From Planomicrobium stackebrandtii (lineage in GTDB: Bacteria; Bacillota; Bacilli; Bacillales_A; Planococcaceae), in contig NZ_JAUSWB010000001.1 in NCBI RefSeq assembly GCF_030814955.1, forward strand, positions 610,066 through 674,065: 64,000 nt of DNA, in the 5' to 3' direction. Below are positions 23,106 through 32,278 of the stretch, one piece after another; within the stretch, counting starts at the first letter, position 1; the number at the start of each line of letters is the position of its first letter. Under the pieces are notes generated by a model. The model was not told where the DNA came from. It did not search any database and saw nothing but the letters and a program-made list of their open reading frames with translations. A program made the translations under genes and the position numbers.

Positions 23106-23468
23106 TCAAATAGTTCCTCTAACTTCCTTCTTTTCAGCCCATTTCGCCAAAATGATGCGGCGGATGACCGCAATGTTCTGGAACAGCCGGACACCGAATG
23201 CAAATATTGCAGCTAAGTATAAATCTACTCCTAAATGGACCCCGAGAAAAGCAAGACCGGCTGCCAAGACAATATTGAAGAAAAATCCGGATACAAATAC
23301 TTTATCATCGTATACTTGCTGCAAATGAGCCCGAATGCCGCCGAAAAGCGTATCCAGTGATGCCAGAACAGCTATTGATAAGTAATTGGCATATTCCGGC
23401 GGGATTTGGATGTCTGTAAGAAGCCCCAGCGATATTCCGAGTATTAAACCTAAAATGGACAGCCACAT
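23106..23468 (-). CDS. sbp: Small basic protein Sbp (DUF1290)
   Basis: A 120-residue membrane protein with three to four hydrophobic segments and a basic C-terminus (RRIILAKWAEKKEVRG). The GGIRAHLQ segment after the second helix is typical of DUF1290. It always lies upstream of ftsA in Bacillales; no function is known. It follows the DUF881 gene by two bases. Confidence 0.88.
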   Translation of the reverse strand: MWLSILGLILGISLGLLTDIQIPPEYANYLSIAVLASLDTLFGGIRAHLQQVYDDKVFVSGFFFNIVLAAGLAFLGVHLGVDLYLAAIFAFGVRLFQNIAVIRRIILAKWAEKKEVRGTI

Positions 23469-23470
23469 CG

Positions 23471-24187
23471 CTATTCCCCCTCTGATGCCTGTAAATATTT
23501 TGTGTCTACAGTGCCATCATACGCCTCTATGACCAGCTCATTTTGCGGCTCCGAAACGTTCAGCGTCAGGTTGTCGATGTAAAAGTCATCTAAAATACGT
23601 GACGCTAATAAATGATTATACAGCTTTTTCGAGTCTTCCATCGACTCGGATATAATTTTTATTGAAAAAGGAGGCGTATCCACCGGTTTTGTGTTAACAG
23701 CCGTTTGGCCATTTATGTCTCGAATTGCTGTTGTATTAATGATTCTTTTGCCATCAATGGAAACGTAGAGACCATTATAGCGATTGATTTCATTAACGAG
23801 CCGAATGAGCAAATCCGGAGAGATCCCTTCAATTTCCAGCCCCATCGCAACCGCTTCCAAAGAAGGTTCGACAAGAACTTCGATTCCGGGGCCCTTTGCC
23901 TCTGACAAGCCAGCAGACTTTCTCAGTTCGCCAGCGGTTTCGCGCAAAGCTTGTTCCGGACTGGCATCTGCAGCCGCTCGGTACTTATTCAAAGTTTCGT
24001 CAAGAGATCCAATTTCAGACAGCAGCTGAGAGTGAAGCTGCTTTTCTCTTGACAGTTCCTGTCTGATTTCCCATTCATCCCGTGTATCCCGGAGGTTTGG
24101 CTCATTGATCGTATTATATTGAATAGCCGCCATCAAACCGATGATAAACATTATTGCTGTAAACCGGGTAAGAATCCTTTTCTTCAT
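23471..24187 (-). CDS. DUF881 family protein (second copy)
   Basis: A 238-residue protein with one N-terminal transmembrane segment (about 7-24), a coiled coil (about 38-70) and a globular extracytoplasmic DUF881 domain (about 90-235, with GPGIEVLVEPS and NEINRYNGLYVSIDGKRI). The two adjacent DUF881 genes correspond to ylxW and ylxX of B. subtilis. Role unknown; the location between divIB and ftsA suggests an envelope or septal function. Confidence 0.88.
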   Translation of the reverse strand: MKKRILTRFTAIMFIIGLMAAIQYNTINEPNLRDTRDEWEIRQELSREKQLHSQLLSEIGSLDETLNKYRAAADASPEQALRETAGELRKSAGLSEAKGPGIEVLVEPSLEAVAMGLEIEGISPDLLIRLVNEINRYNGLYVSIDGKRIINTTAIRDINGQTAVNTKPVDTPPFSIKIISESMEDSKKLYNHLLASRILDDFYIDNLTLNVSEPQNELVIEAYDGTVDTKYLQASEGE

Positions 24188-24203
24188 GCGACTCCCCCCT
24201 TAG

Positions 24204-24929
24204 TCATGATTCTATCAGCAAAGCAGGCATTTCGATAAGCTGCCCTTCATCCAATGTCACGATAATGTTATCGTTGATCAACTGATCCATGATTCCACCG
24301 GTCAATTCCATTGAAGATGTCAACACTTCCGGCTCACCTATCGCTTCAATAACAAAAGGAGCGGGATATTGTACACCGTCTACAGTAATAACCGGGCCGG
24401 TGCAGACAATATACGAATTTCCATGAATGCGCTGGCCATTGATGGAAATGGCTTGAGCACCTGAGATATACAATTCGTTAATCACTTGAAACACATGGCT
24501 TTCATGAACAATATAATCATTCGGATTAACTGAATCAGGATTATAGCCACCATCCTGCAGCGTCACTTTCAGACCATTTCCCTGTACCGGAACGAGCCCC
24601 AGAAACCTTCGCAATTCCTCTGCTTCCGCGGCATATTCCGTATAGCGGTTTTCCCCATCAGCAAAAGACCTTTCATATTCCTGGACTTCGCTTTGCTTGA
24701 GTTGCAGCTCGTCCCGCAAGTCCTTGTTGCGTTCCTGCTGATCAATCAATTCTTTCCGATACTGTTCTTCCTGATCAAAAAATGCGCCGCCGGTAAATTC
24801 TTTTGTGTCTTTATTGGCACTCGATAAACTATAGGAATAGGCCATGATAAATCCTAATACCAAAAAAACCAATGAAAAAACAATCGACTTGCTGAAACTC
24901 TTTCGGCTATTCTTCTTCGGTGGCTTCAT
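24204..24929 (-). CDS. DUF881 family protein (first copy)
   Basis: A 241-residue protein with an N-terminal transmembrane helix (about 15-35), a coiled coil of about 45 residues (QEEQYRKELIDQQERNKDL) and a DUF881 domain containing GNGLKVTLQDGG and SGAQAISINGQRIHG. The ATG at 24929 is chosen: it follows AAGGTG, gives a normal lysine-rich start (MKPPKKNSRKS), and overlaps the divIB end by 23 bases, whereas the longer frame to 25001 would run deep into divIB. It is paralogous to the next gene. Confidence 0.87.
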   Translation of the reverse strand: MKPPKKNSRKSFSKSIVFSLVFLVLGFIMAYSYSLSSANKDTKEFTGGAFFDQEEQYRKELIDQQERNKDLRDELQLKQSEVQEYERSFADGENRYTEYAAEAEELRRFLGLVPVQGNGLKVTLQDGGYNPDSVNPNDYIVHESHVFQVINELYISGAQAISINGQRIHGNSYIVCTGPVITVDGVQYPAPFVIEAIGEPEVLTSSMELTGGIMDQLINDNIIVTLDEGQLIEMPALLIES

Positions 24930-25692
24930 CTTCAGCACCTTCCTTCGCAAAACCATATACGTCTGCATAGGACCGGAAGAAAATACCCACTTCCATATCA
25001 ATAACCCCTTGTTGTCCGTCTTCCAATTGGGCGATAACTGATGGATAATAATTCATTTTTTCGGCTAAGGTGCTCAAAATTCCTCGAATTTCATTTCCGT
25101 CATTCATGTACAAAGTAACGTAATCCGCGTCTTTTTCTTCGGGATCCAAGATCACCTGTGATATTAACTGAAGAACTTCGGAGTCGATTTGGGTCAACTG
25201 CTCGATCAGCTTTTCCCGTTTCTCCTCATTTTCAAAATTTGAGTAAATCGGTCCGTCCACTTCTGTAACCGGTTGATCCAGGGCCAGGCTATTTGACAGG
25301 ACGATCTGATAGCTGTTGCCTCGATCCAAATACCCCATTTGAACGTATTCCTTCAAGTCAATTTCGACTCCGGTCAACCAATTTTTTTTGACCGATGCTT
25401 CTTCCACCCATTCCAGATTTTCCAGCTGTTGTGAGACAGCTCCGGCATCAAAAGACCACATGGAGTCTCCGATGCTTAATCCACTTGCTGCCTGGTAGCT
25501 TTCCTGGTCAAAAAGAACAGCCCCTTCAACGGTGATGGTTTGGATTTCACTGTACTTCGACTGGCTGTATAAAAGTACGGCAAGCAAAGTGAGAAAAATG
25601 AACAGCAGCGCCACGAACTTGCGATTGGTTCTTTTTATCCGGCGCTCTCGTAGCGTCGGGATGCGTTCTTCGATGTCAATCACTTTGTCCAT
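24907..25692 (-). CDS. divIB: Cell division protein DivIB/FtsQ
   Basis: Bitopic septal protein that with FtsL and DivIC activates septal peptidoglycan synthesis. In 261 residues there is a cytoplasmic basic N-terminus, a transmembrane segment at about 26-44, a POTRA domain (about 50-118, IQTITVEGAVLFDQESY) and a beta domain, ending in an acidic tail (GAEDEATEEE). AAGGAG precedes the ATG. It follows murD directly, the Staphylococcus-like order without murG and murB between them. Confidence 0.93.
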   Translation of the reverse strand: MDKVIDIEERIPTLRERRIKRTNRKFVALLFIFLTLLAVLLYSQSKYSEIQTITVEGAVLFDQESYQAASGLSIGDSMWSFDAGAVSQQLENLEWVEEASVKKNWLTGVEIDLKEYVQMGYLDRGNSYQIVLSNSLALDQPVTEVDGPIYSNFENEEKREKLIEQLTQIDSEVLQLISQVILDPEEKDADYVTLYMNDGNEIRGILSTLAEKMNYYPSVIAQLEDGQQGVIDMEVGIFFRSYADVYGFAKEGAEDEATEEE

Positions 25693-25711
25693 AATTGCTG
25701 CTCCTTATCTT

Positions 25712-27076
25712 TTATTCGTTTGCTTCCGTCATTTGCTGAACTGCCGTAATGAAAGCATCTCCGCGAATTTCAAAACTTTCGTATTGATCCCAGCTTGCAC
25801 ATGCAGGAGACAGCAGGATTGTGTCTCCGCTAACTGACTGCTGAATCGCTTTCTCGACTGCATCATCCATTCTTCCCGCTTGGACAATTGTCGGTACGCC
25901 GCAATCTTCTGCAAATGCAGTAAATCGTTGTGCGGTCTCTCCAAAGGTAACCAAGACTTTGACACGGTTCATATACGGACGAATTTCTTCCAGGGAATGC
26001 TGTCGATCTAATCCGCCAGCCAATAGGATGATATTTTCGGGGAAAGCTTCAAGCGCACTCTTTGTCGCCAAAGCATTGGTGGCTTTTGAATCGTTGTAGA
26101 ATTTCCGGCCTTCCCACTCCACAATAAACTGTGAACGGTGCTTTACACCTGTAAACGAAGTCAATACCCGGATGATTGTTTCTTTTGTTCCACCCAAAAT
26201 TAAAGTTGCTGCCGTTGCTGCCAGGATGTTTTCCAGATTATGCTGGCCGCCCAATATGATCTTTGAACGTTCGATCAATATTTCGCCTTGCCAATATACG
26301 AAATCATTGTCCGCACTGATGCTTGTAGGCGTACGGCCTTTCAATGTAAATGGCACAAGCTTGGCTTTGCAGTTTTTCGCATGATCAGCAAGTAAGGGCT
26401 GGTCTGCATTGTAAATAAAGTAATCTTCTTCTGTCTGATTTTCAGTAAGCTTCATTTTGGAAGCACGATAATCTTCAATCGTTCCATGATAATCCAAATG
26501 TGCTTCATATATATTTGTAATAATCGCGATTTCAGGACGGAAGTCTGCCGTGCCTTTCAACTGGAATGAAGACAACTCAGTTACAATCACATTTTTGGCT
26601 CTTGCTTTTTCCGCAACTCCACTTGCCACTGTTCCGATATTTCCAGCAATTAGTGGATTTTTATTGTCCTGATTTAGCATATGGAACAATAAGGTTGTGG
26701 TGGTGGTTTTTCCATTTGAGCCGGTAATTCCGATAAATGGCGCTTCGCTGATCAAATAGGCCAGTTCAATCTCAGTCCACACGGGAATATTTTTCTCTAT
26801 GGCCGATTCGATCAATACATTGGTATAAGGTATTCCCGGGTTTTTGACAACCAGTTCAAAGCCTTCTTCCAACAGATCTTCAGGGTGTCTGCCGCAAATC
26901 ACGGTAACGCCCATGTTCAGTAATTCTTGTGCCTCTGGGTTTTCTTCAAATGGCTTAGAATCATTGACGGTAACAAATGCTCCAAGCTTGTGGAGGATTC
27001 GGGCAGCCGTGAAACCACTTTTAGCCAGCCCGAGAACCAATATTTTCTTTTGATATAATTGTGGCGCCTCTTTCAT
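25712..27076 (-). CDS. murD: UDP-N-acetylmuramoylalanine--D-glutamate ligase
   Basis: Adds D-glutamate to UDP-MurNAc-L-alanine in the cytoplasm. The 454-residue Mur ligase has the ATP loop GITGSNGKTTTTT at residues 116-128, the central NIYEAHLDYHG motif and the C-terminal YNDSKATN block near 330. Its ribosome binding site GGAGG overlaps the end of mraY; the stop of mraY abuts the start codon. Confidence 0.97.
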   Translation of the reverse strand: MKEAPQLYQKKILVLGLAKSGFTAARILHKLGAFVTVNDSKPFEENPEAQELLNMGVTVICGRHPEDLLEEGFELVVKNPGIPYTNVLIESAIEKNIPVWTEIELAYLISEAPFIGITGSNGKTTTTTLLFHMLNQDNKNPLIAGNIGTVASGVAEKARAKNVIVTELSSFQLKGTADFRPEIAIITNIYEAHLDYHGTIEDYRASKMKLTENQTEEDYFIYNADQPLLADHAKNCKAKLVPFTLKGRTPTSISADNDFVYWQGEILIERSKIILGGQHNLENILAATAATLILGGTKETIIRVLTSFTGVKHRSQFIVEWEGRKFYNDSKATNALATKSALEAFPENIILLAGGLDRQHSLEEIRPYMNRVKVLVTFGETAQRFTAFAEDCGVPTIVQAGRMDDAVEKAIQQSVSGDTILLSPACASWDQYESFEIRGDAFITAVQQMTEANE

Positions 27077-28045
27077 TTACATTACCTCCAAAAAGACTGC
27101 GATTGCCGCACTGATAAGACCGACTGACCAAAAAACAAGAACTACTTTCCATTCTGACCATCCGCTCAATTCGAAATGATGGTGAATCGGGCTCATTTTA
27201 AAAATTCGTTTTTGGCGCAGTTTAAAGCTGCCAACCTGTAAGATAACCGAAGCTGTTTCAATTACAAACACCAGTCCGATCAGCAGCAGCAAAAATTCCT
27301 GTTTCAACAGGATTGACACCATCGCCAAGGCACCGCCAAGAGCAAGTGAACCCGTATCGCCCATAAAGACTTTTGCAGGATATTTGTTAAAAATCAAAAA
27401 CCCGAGCAATCCGCCGGTAACGGAAAAAGTAAAAATCGCAATTCCAATTTCGTCCTGATAAATTGCCAAGACACCAAATGCTGCAAAAGCGATGGATGCT
27501 GTTCCGGCTACCAGACCGTCTAAGCCATCCGTTAAATTGACTGCATTGGAAAATCCAACTAGCCAGAAAACAATGAAGAACACATAAAACCAGGATAGTT
27601 CCAGTGAAATATCCGTAAAAGGAACAGTGACTCCTGTTTCAAAATCAATCCCGCTCAAAACAAAGAACGAGATGACCGCTATCACAATTTGAGCAAGCAA
27701 CTTCTGTAAAGAAGTCAATCCCAGATTGCGCTTTACTACTACTTTAATAAAGTCATCAAGAAAGCCGATCAGTCCATATCCGAAAAGAACCAACAGCAAA
27801 ATCAGTACTTTTGCGGACAATAAATCAGCTAACCAGGCAACCAGCACCACAGTGGTGATGATGGAAATTAAGAAAACCAGGCCGCCCATAGTAGGCGTGC
27901 CGGTTTTTTTCATATGCGACTGGGGGCCTTCTTCACGAATGCTTTGGCCAAACTTCATCCGTTTCAGCAGCGGAATAAAGATTGGCATCAGCACTACTGT
28001 TAATAACAAAGCAATTCCAAGACCCATTAATATATAAGTGTTCAT
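27077..28045 (-). CDS. mraY: Phospho-N-acetylmuramoyl-pentapeptide-transferase
   Basis: Transfers phospho-MurNAc-pentapeptide to undecaprenyl phosphate, forming lipid I. The 322-residue integral membrane enzyme has about ten helices and the catalytic motifs [14 protein letters not shown] (about 96-109), NLTDGLDGL (about 170-178) and HHHFELSGW (about 288-296). Confidence 0.97.
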   Translation of the reverse strand: MNTYILMGLGIALLLTVVLMPIFIPLLKRMKFGQSIREEGPQSHMKKTGTPTMGGLVFLISIITTVVLVAWLADLLSAKVLILLLVLFGYGLIGFLDDFIKVVVKRNLGLTSLQKLLAQIVIAVISFFVLSGIDFETGVTVPFTDISLELSWFYVFFIVFWLVGFSNAVNLTDGLDGLVAGTASIAFAAFGVLAIYQDEIGIAIFTFSVTGGLLGFLIFNKYPAKVFMGDTGSLALGGALAMVSILLKQEFLLLLIGLVFVIETASVILQVGSFKLRQKRIFKMSPIHHHFELSGWSEWKVVLVFWSVGLISAAIAVFLEVM

Positions 28046-28070
28046 TTATAGAGCTCCTTTAAACACGAGA

Positions 28071-30371
28071 TTACTCGGTTGTTTCTTCTGTTTGTATTTC
28101 TGCCTGCAAATCAATTTCCGTTTCTTCGGCATCAGTTTCAAGTGCAGCATCTTCCAAAGCTTCTTCTTCAGTCTGCTCCAGCTCTTCCTGCTCTTCAGCT
28201 TCTGCTTGCGCAGGATAGTAGATCTCAGGAGGATGAAGTTCTATCACTACAGGCTCATTATCCGTTATCGTTTCGCCTTCTGCAATGCTTTGTGTCAGAA
28301 CGTAGCCTTGTCCAGCAATTTCCAGCAACAAACCACTTAATGATTGATATGCCAGCAGTTCACGTTTGGACCATCCAGTAAAATCTGGCAAACTGGTTTC
28401 TCCCGCTGTTTTCAAGATAACCCGTCCACCGTCGAGTATGGTGCTGCCAGCGTCTGGGTATTGAGAGACGACTTCTTCTGAATCTCCGGTAACCACAGCT
28501 TCTAGCCCTAATTCCTCTAAAGCTTCAGATGCTTCAGCTATCGACTGGCCTGTATAGTCTTCAACAGGCATAGTCGTTGCTTCCGCCATATTTTCCGGCT
28601 GGATGTTCATGTGTTTTAAGCTGTTTTCCATAACAGAAGTAAAAATTTTAGAAACCGGTACGGAGCCGTATTCATCCGCCGGTAAATCAGGTTGCTGTAC
28701 GCCGATATAGATCAGCAGTTCCGGATCAGCAGCTGGTGCCATTCCAAGGAAAGAAAACAAATAATTGTTTCTGCCTTGCAGGTAGCCCCCGCCTTCTTGC
28801 GGAACTTGTGCAGTTCCTGTCTTGCCGGCTATGGTGTAATCCTGCAAAGCGAAGCCTTGTGCTGAACCGACTTCAGAAGTAACGGTTGAGGCCAATACTT
28901 CTTTTACTTGTTCTGCGGTTTCTGCTGAAATAGGCTGACCTGCTTCTTCAGGTTCGCTTTTGACAGTTACTTCACCTGTGTCGGGGTTCTTGATTTGGTC
29001 GATGACGTACGGTTTCATCATAACACCCTCATTTGCAATCGCAGAGGCAGCTTGAATCATTTGAATAGGGGTTACAGTTGATCCCTGTCCGTATGCGGTC
29101 GTTAACTTATTGATTGGGTATTGGTCGAGTATTGTGCCTGCTGCTTCTTTCGGCAAATCAATGCCTGTTTGTTCACCAAATCCAAAAGCATCAACATAAG
29201 TCATAAACGTATCTGCCCCTAAACGCTCCAATAAATATGCCATCGAAACATTGGAAGAACGCTGGAAACCTTCCAGATAAGAAATAGTTCCCCAGCCTCG
29301 TCCACTATTGTGGTCGCCGATTGTACTGTCCAGCAGTGAGTAAGTACCAGACTTATAAGTGGCATTAGGATCCCATTTGCCTTCTTCAATCGCTGCTGCC
29401 AATGTAAACATTTTCATCGGAGAACCCGGCTCTATCGTCAGTTGAACGCTTTCGTTCAGCCAGTTTTCGGATAGTCCTTCTCGTGTGTTTGGATTGAATG
29501 TCGGACGTTGCGACATCGCTAGAATTTCTCCCGTTTCAGGGTCAGCAATCACGGCAATCATCCGTTTCGGGTCATATTCCTCTTGGACACCGGACATCGC
29601 ATCTTCAAGAAAGTTCTGCAATGTCTTGTCCAGTGTCAACTGGACATCCGAACCATCTACAGCCGGAGTGACTGCAGATTCGCTGTTCGGCAACAGAAAA
29701 CCCCATTTATCCGTATCAAACTCCATTTTACCATTTTGGCCAGTCAATGCCTCGTTGTGTATCGATTCCAGTCCCATTCGTCCCGTTGTTCTTGTTTCGC
29801 CATCTTCTAACTCTTCTTTCATGGCATAGCCGACAAGATGAGAGGCAAACACGCCATTCGGGTAGAGACGTTTTAAATCACGAACAAATAACAGACCTGG
29901 TATTTCTTCTTCCTTCATCTCCAGCATTTGTGTGTGGCTGATTTCACGCCCAGCAGAACCAAACTCCACCTGATAGCGATCATTTTCAACTCCTGACTGA
30001 AGTGTTTCCAAAATACTTTCTTCGGAAGCATCCAGGTAACCCGCTAACTTAGCTGCTGTTTCTTCAACATCCACGACATGTCGCGGATCACTTGCTTTTT
30101 GAGTTGCTGATTCGTCAAGTACGGCAACAAGTTTATATGTCAGCGTGTCTTCAGCAATGACTTCTCCGCTTCGGTCTAGTATGCGGCCCCGCTCGGCAGT
30201 CAGCACTTCCTCCTGGCTGTACTTGGCAGCCGCTCTGGCGGCCAGTTCCTGCCCTTCTACTTCTCCTGTGGCTTGAATTGTCACAATTCTAGTCAATAAA
30301 AGGAAAAAGAGCCCTGCAAATAACAAAAACAGCAGAAAGGCTCCTCCTTGAAATCGAAACTTTTTTTTCAT
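28071..30371 (-). CDS. pbpB: Division-specific class B penicillin-binding protein with PASTA domains
   Basis: Septal peptidoglycan transpeptidase. Within 766 residues: a transmembrane helix (about 10-30), the PBP dimerisation region, then the transpeptidase with SPMK (Ser317, Lys320), SSN (372-374) and KTG (517-519); two PASTA repeats cover about 605-712; the last ~45 residues are an unusually acidic Glu/Ala-rich tail. Only one such gene is present: the sporulation paralogue spoVD that follows pbpB in B. subtilis is missing. The start overlaps the ftsL stop as ATGA. Confidence 0.95.
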   Translation of the reverse strand: MKKKFRFQGGAFLLFLLFAGLFFLLLTRIVTIQATGEVEGQELAARAAAKYSQEEVLTAERGRILDRSGEVIAEDTLTYKLVAVLDESATQKASDPRHVVDVEETAAKLAGYLDASEESILETLQSGVENDRYQVEFGSAGREISHTQMLEMKEEEIPGLLFVRDLKRLYPNGVFASHLVGYAMKEELEDGETRTTGRMGLESIHNEALTGQNGKMEFDTDKWGFLLPNSESAVTPAVDGSDVQLTLDKTLQNFLEDAMSGVQEEYDPKRMIAVIADPETGEILAMSQRPTFNPNTREGLSENWLNESVQLTIEPGSPMKMFTLAAAIEEGKWDPNATYKSGTYSLLDSTIGDHNSGRGWGTISYLEGFQRSSNVSMAYLLERLGADTFMTYVDAFGFGEQTGIDLPKEAAGTILDQYPINKLTTAYGQGSTVTPIQMIQAASAIANEGVMMKPYVIDQIKNPDTGEVTVKSEPEEAGQPISAETAEQVKEVLASTVTSEVGSAQGFALQDYTIAGKTGTAQVPQEGGGYLQGRNNYLFSFLGMAPAADPELLIYIGVQQPDLPADEYGSVPVSKIFTSVMENSLKHMNIQPENMAEATTMPVEDYTGQSIAEASEALEELGLEAVVTGDSEEVVSQYPDAGSTILDGGRVILKTAGETSLPDFTGWSKRELLAYQSLSGLLLEIAGQGYVLTQSIAEGETITDNEPVVIELHPPEIYYPAQAEAEEQEELEQTEEEALEDAALETDAEETEIDLQAEIQTEETTE

Positions 30372-30727
30372 TGTCCAGGCACTACCTTTACATTTTGCTC
30401 ATTTAATTTTAGGCCAAGTTCTTTCGCTTTTGACCAAATGCGCTCATATGAAGACAGTTCGCTTACCTGTACCGACAAGTCTGTATTTTGCTTCGCTATT
30501 TCATTGACTGATTGTTCAATTGTTTGGATTTCCTGTGTAGAAGCCTGAATCGTTGATTGATTCTGGAGTACCAGCAAAGCGCACAAGATACAAACTGCTA
30601 CGAAAGATAAATACAGTATTTTTTCACCTTTGGTAATTAACCCTTTTTTTCTTGCCGGCTGCCGACTCGGATTTTGAGGAACGGCCGGCTGTTGGATGTA
30701 GGTTTCGGTTCTTGCATTCAACGCCAT
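30368..30727 (-). CDS. ftsL: Cell division protein FtsL
   Basis: Short bitopic septal protein of 119 residues: a basic cytoplasmic N-terminus of about 35 residues, one transmembrane segment (about 36-57, LYLSFVAVCILCALLVLQ), then a leucine-zipper-like coiled coil (IQTIEQSVNEIAKQNTDL). Identification rests on topology and on its fixed place between rsmH and pbpB, since FtsL sequences diverge widely. Confidence 0.92.
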   Translation of the reverse strand: MALNARTETYIQQPAVPQNPSRQPARKKGLITKGEKILYLSFVAVCILCALLVLQNQSTIQASTQEIQTIEQSVNEIAKQNTDLSVQVSELSSYERIWSKAKELGLKLNEQNVKVVPGQ

Positions 30728-30739
30728 CTGAACACGTCC

Positions 30740-31678
30740 TTATTCGTTTATTTTTTCTGCAATACGCAGCTTAGCGGATCTTGACCGATTATTATGTTCC
30801 AGCTCTTCTTCTGAAGGCAGAATTGGTTTTCTTGTGATCAGTTTTAGTCTTGGTTCCATTCCATCTGGAATTACCGGCAAATTCGGAGGCAATTCCGGAA
30901 GCGATGAAGATTCTTTAAAGATCGCTTTGCAGAGCCTGTCTTCAAGCGAGTGGAAGGTGATGACACTAATTCTTCCTCCGATTGCCAAAAGATCGATAGC
31001 ATCCTGCAAAGATGTCTCAGCTGCACCAAGTTCATCATTTACTGCGATTCGAATAGCCTGAAATACCCGTTTGGCGGGATGGCCGCCTTTTCTGCGGGCA
31101 AAGGCAGGGATGCCGTCTTTAATGCATTCAACCAGCTGCCCCGTTGTTTCAATGGGATGCTTTTCTCTTGCAGCCTCGATTTTCCGAACAATTTGTTTAG
31201 AGAATTTTTCTTCGCCGTAGCGGTAAAAAATCCGGACTAAATCTTCGAATGACCATTCATTCACGACATGATATGCGCTTAACTCGGCGCTTTGGTCCAT
31301 CCGCATGTCCAACGGTGCGTCATTGTGGTAACTGAATCCCCGTTCTGGTGTATCCAACTGTGGCGAAGAAACACCCAGGTCGTACAGAATGCCATCGACT
31401 TTCTCTACTCCGCGCATCTCCAATTCTTCTTTTAAAAATTTAAAGTTGGCATGGATAAATGTAATTCTATGTAAGTAATCTTGTAGTTTTTCTTTTGCAT
31501 GAGCTATTGCCGTCGCGTCTTGATCAAAACAATATAAATGACCTTGGTCAGATAATTGCTGAACCAAATATTCGCTGTGCCCTGCTCCGCCCAGCGTACA
31601 ATCCACATATATGCCGTCAGGACGAACGTTCAGACCATCGACAGTTTCATGCAGTAAAACCGTGGTGTGATTGAACAA
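30740..31678 (-). CDS. rsmH: 16S rRNA (cytosine-1402-N4)-methyltransferase
   Basis: SAM-dependent methylation of C1402 in the ribosomal P site (formerly mraW). The 312-residue protein has the SAM loop [14 protein letters not shown] near residues 26-39, the [13 protein letters not shown] motif near 98-110 and the SFHSLEDRL segment near the C-terminus. The TTG at 31678 is preferred: it gives the usual [16 protein letters not shown] start and lies six bases from GGGGGG. A GTG at 31696 is in frame but upstream of that ribosome binding site. Confidence 0.95.
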   Translation of the reverse strand: MFNHTTVLLHETVDGLNVRPDGIYVDCTLGGAGHSEYLVQQLSDQGHLYCFDQDATAIAHAKEKLQDYLHRITFIHANFKFLKEELEMRGVEKVDGILYDLGVSSPQLDTPERGFSYHNDAPLDMRMDQSAELSAYHVVNEWSFEDLVRIFYRYGEEKFSKQIVRKIEAAREKHPIETTGQLVECIKDGIPAFARRKGGHPAKRVFQAIRIAVNDELGAAETSLQDAIDLLAIGGRISVITFHSLEDRLCKAIFKESSSLPELPPNLPVIPDGMEPRLKLITRKPILPSEEELEHNNRSRSAKLRIAEKINE

Positions 31679-31698
31679 TCCATTCCCCCCGTTCACTT

Positions 31699-32130
31699 TT
31701 AAAAGTCAAAATCAGTTAAATTTTCCGCAATTTCATTAAAGGAATTTTCAGATGCTGCAAAATAGCTTTCCCATGAATCTTTTGCCCATATTTCAAAACG
31801 GTTGGACACACCCAAGATGATGCACTCTTTTTCAAGTTTCGCATAAGAAATTAATGTCGTCGGTATATTGACGCGTCCCTGCTTGTCAAGTTCCACTTCT
31901 GTGGCCCCTGAAAAAAAGAAACGTGTAAAAGCACGAGCGTCTTTTTTTGTAACCGGCAGCTCTTTCAGCTTTTCTTCAATTTTCTGCCATTCTTCCATAG
32001 TGTAGCCAAATAAGCACTGATCCAGGCCTCGGGTAATGACAAAATTTTCACCCAGCAGTTCACGAAACTTAGCTGGAACAATTAACCGTCCCTTTGCATC
32101 AACGCTATGTTGATATTCGCCCATGAACAT
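31699..32130 (-). CDS. mraZ: Transcriptional regulator MraZ
   Basis: First gene of the division cluster; a 143-residue AbrB-like protein with two SpoVT/MraZ half-domains ([20 protein letters not shown] and [15 protein letters not shown]). MraZ proteins form rings and bind arrays of short repeats upstream of their own gene, repressing the cluster. The start at 32130 matches the family and follows GGGGTG; the open frame extends to 32175 without support. Matching binding repeats lie just upstream. Confidence 0.96.
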   Translation of the reverse strand: MFMGEYQHSVDAKGRLIVPAKFRELLGENFVITRGLDQCLFGYTMEEWQKIEEKLKELPVTKKDARAFTRFFFSGATEVELDKQGRVNIPTTLISYAKLEKECIILGVSNRFEIWAKDSWESYFAASENSFNEIAENLTDFDF

Positions 32131-32161
32131 ACCCTTCACCCCACTTATTGTAATAAATGTA

Positions 32162-32186
32162 CCACAATCCCCCACTTGTCACCACT
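32162..32186 (-). promoter_or_regulatory. MraZ-binding repeat array
   Basis: Read on the minus strand, AGTGG, AGTGG and TGTGG occur at 32182-32186, 32172-32176 and 32162-32166, each exactly ten bases apart. This is the period and core of known MraZ boxes (TGGG-type pentamers with five-base spacers). Operation as the mraZ operator is inferred. No convincing promoter was seen; GTGACA with TACATT at 15-base spacing overlaps the repeats but is weak. Confidence 0.7.
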
Positions 32187-32246
32187 TGTTTTTGAAATAT
32201 TTCATGTTTGTTGCAATAAAATATCTCAACAAGTTATTTTGACATA

Positions 32247-32267
32247 AAAAAAACCTGCATATGCAGG
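32247..32267 (-). terminator. Terminator of bshC
   Basis: The palindrome CCTGCATATGCAGG (32254-32267) followed by seven Ts on the minus strand lies just beyond the bshC stop. Confidence 0.8.
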
Positions 32268-32278
32268 CTTTTTTCCAT

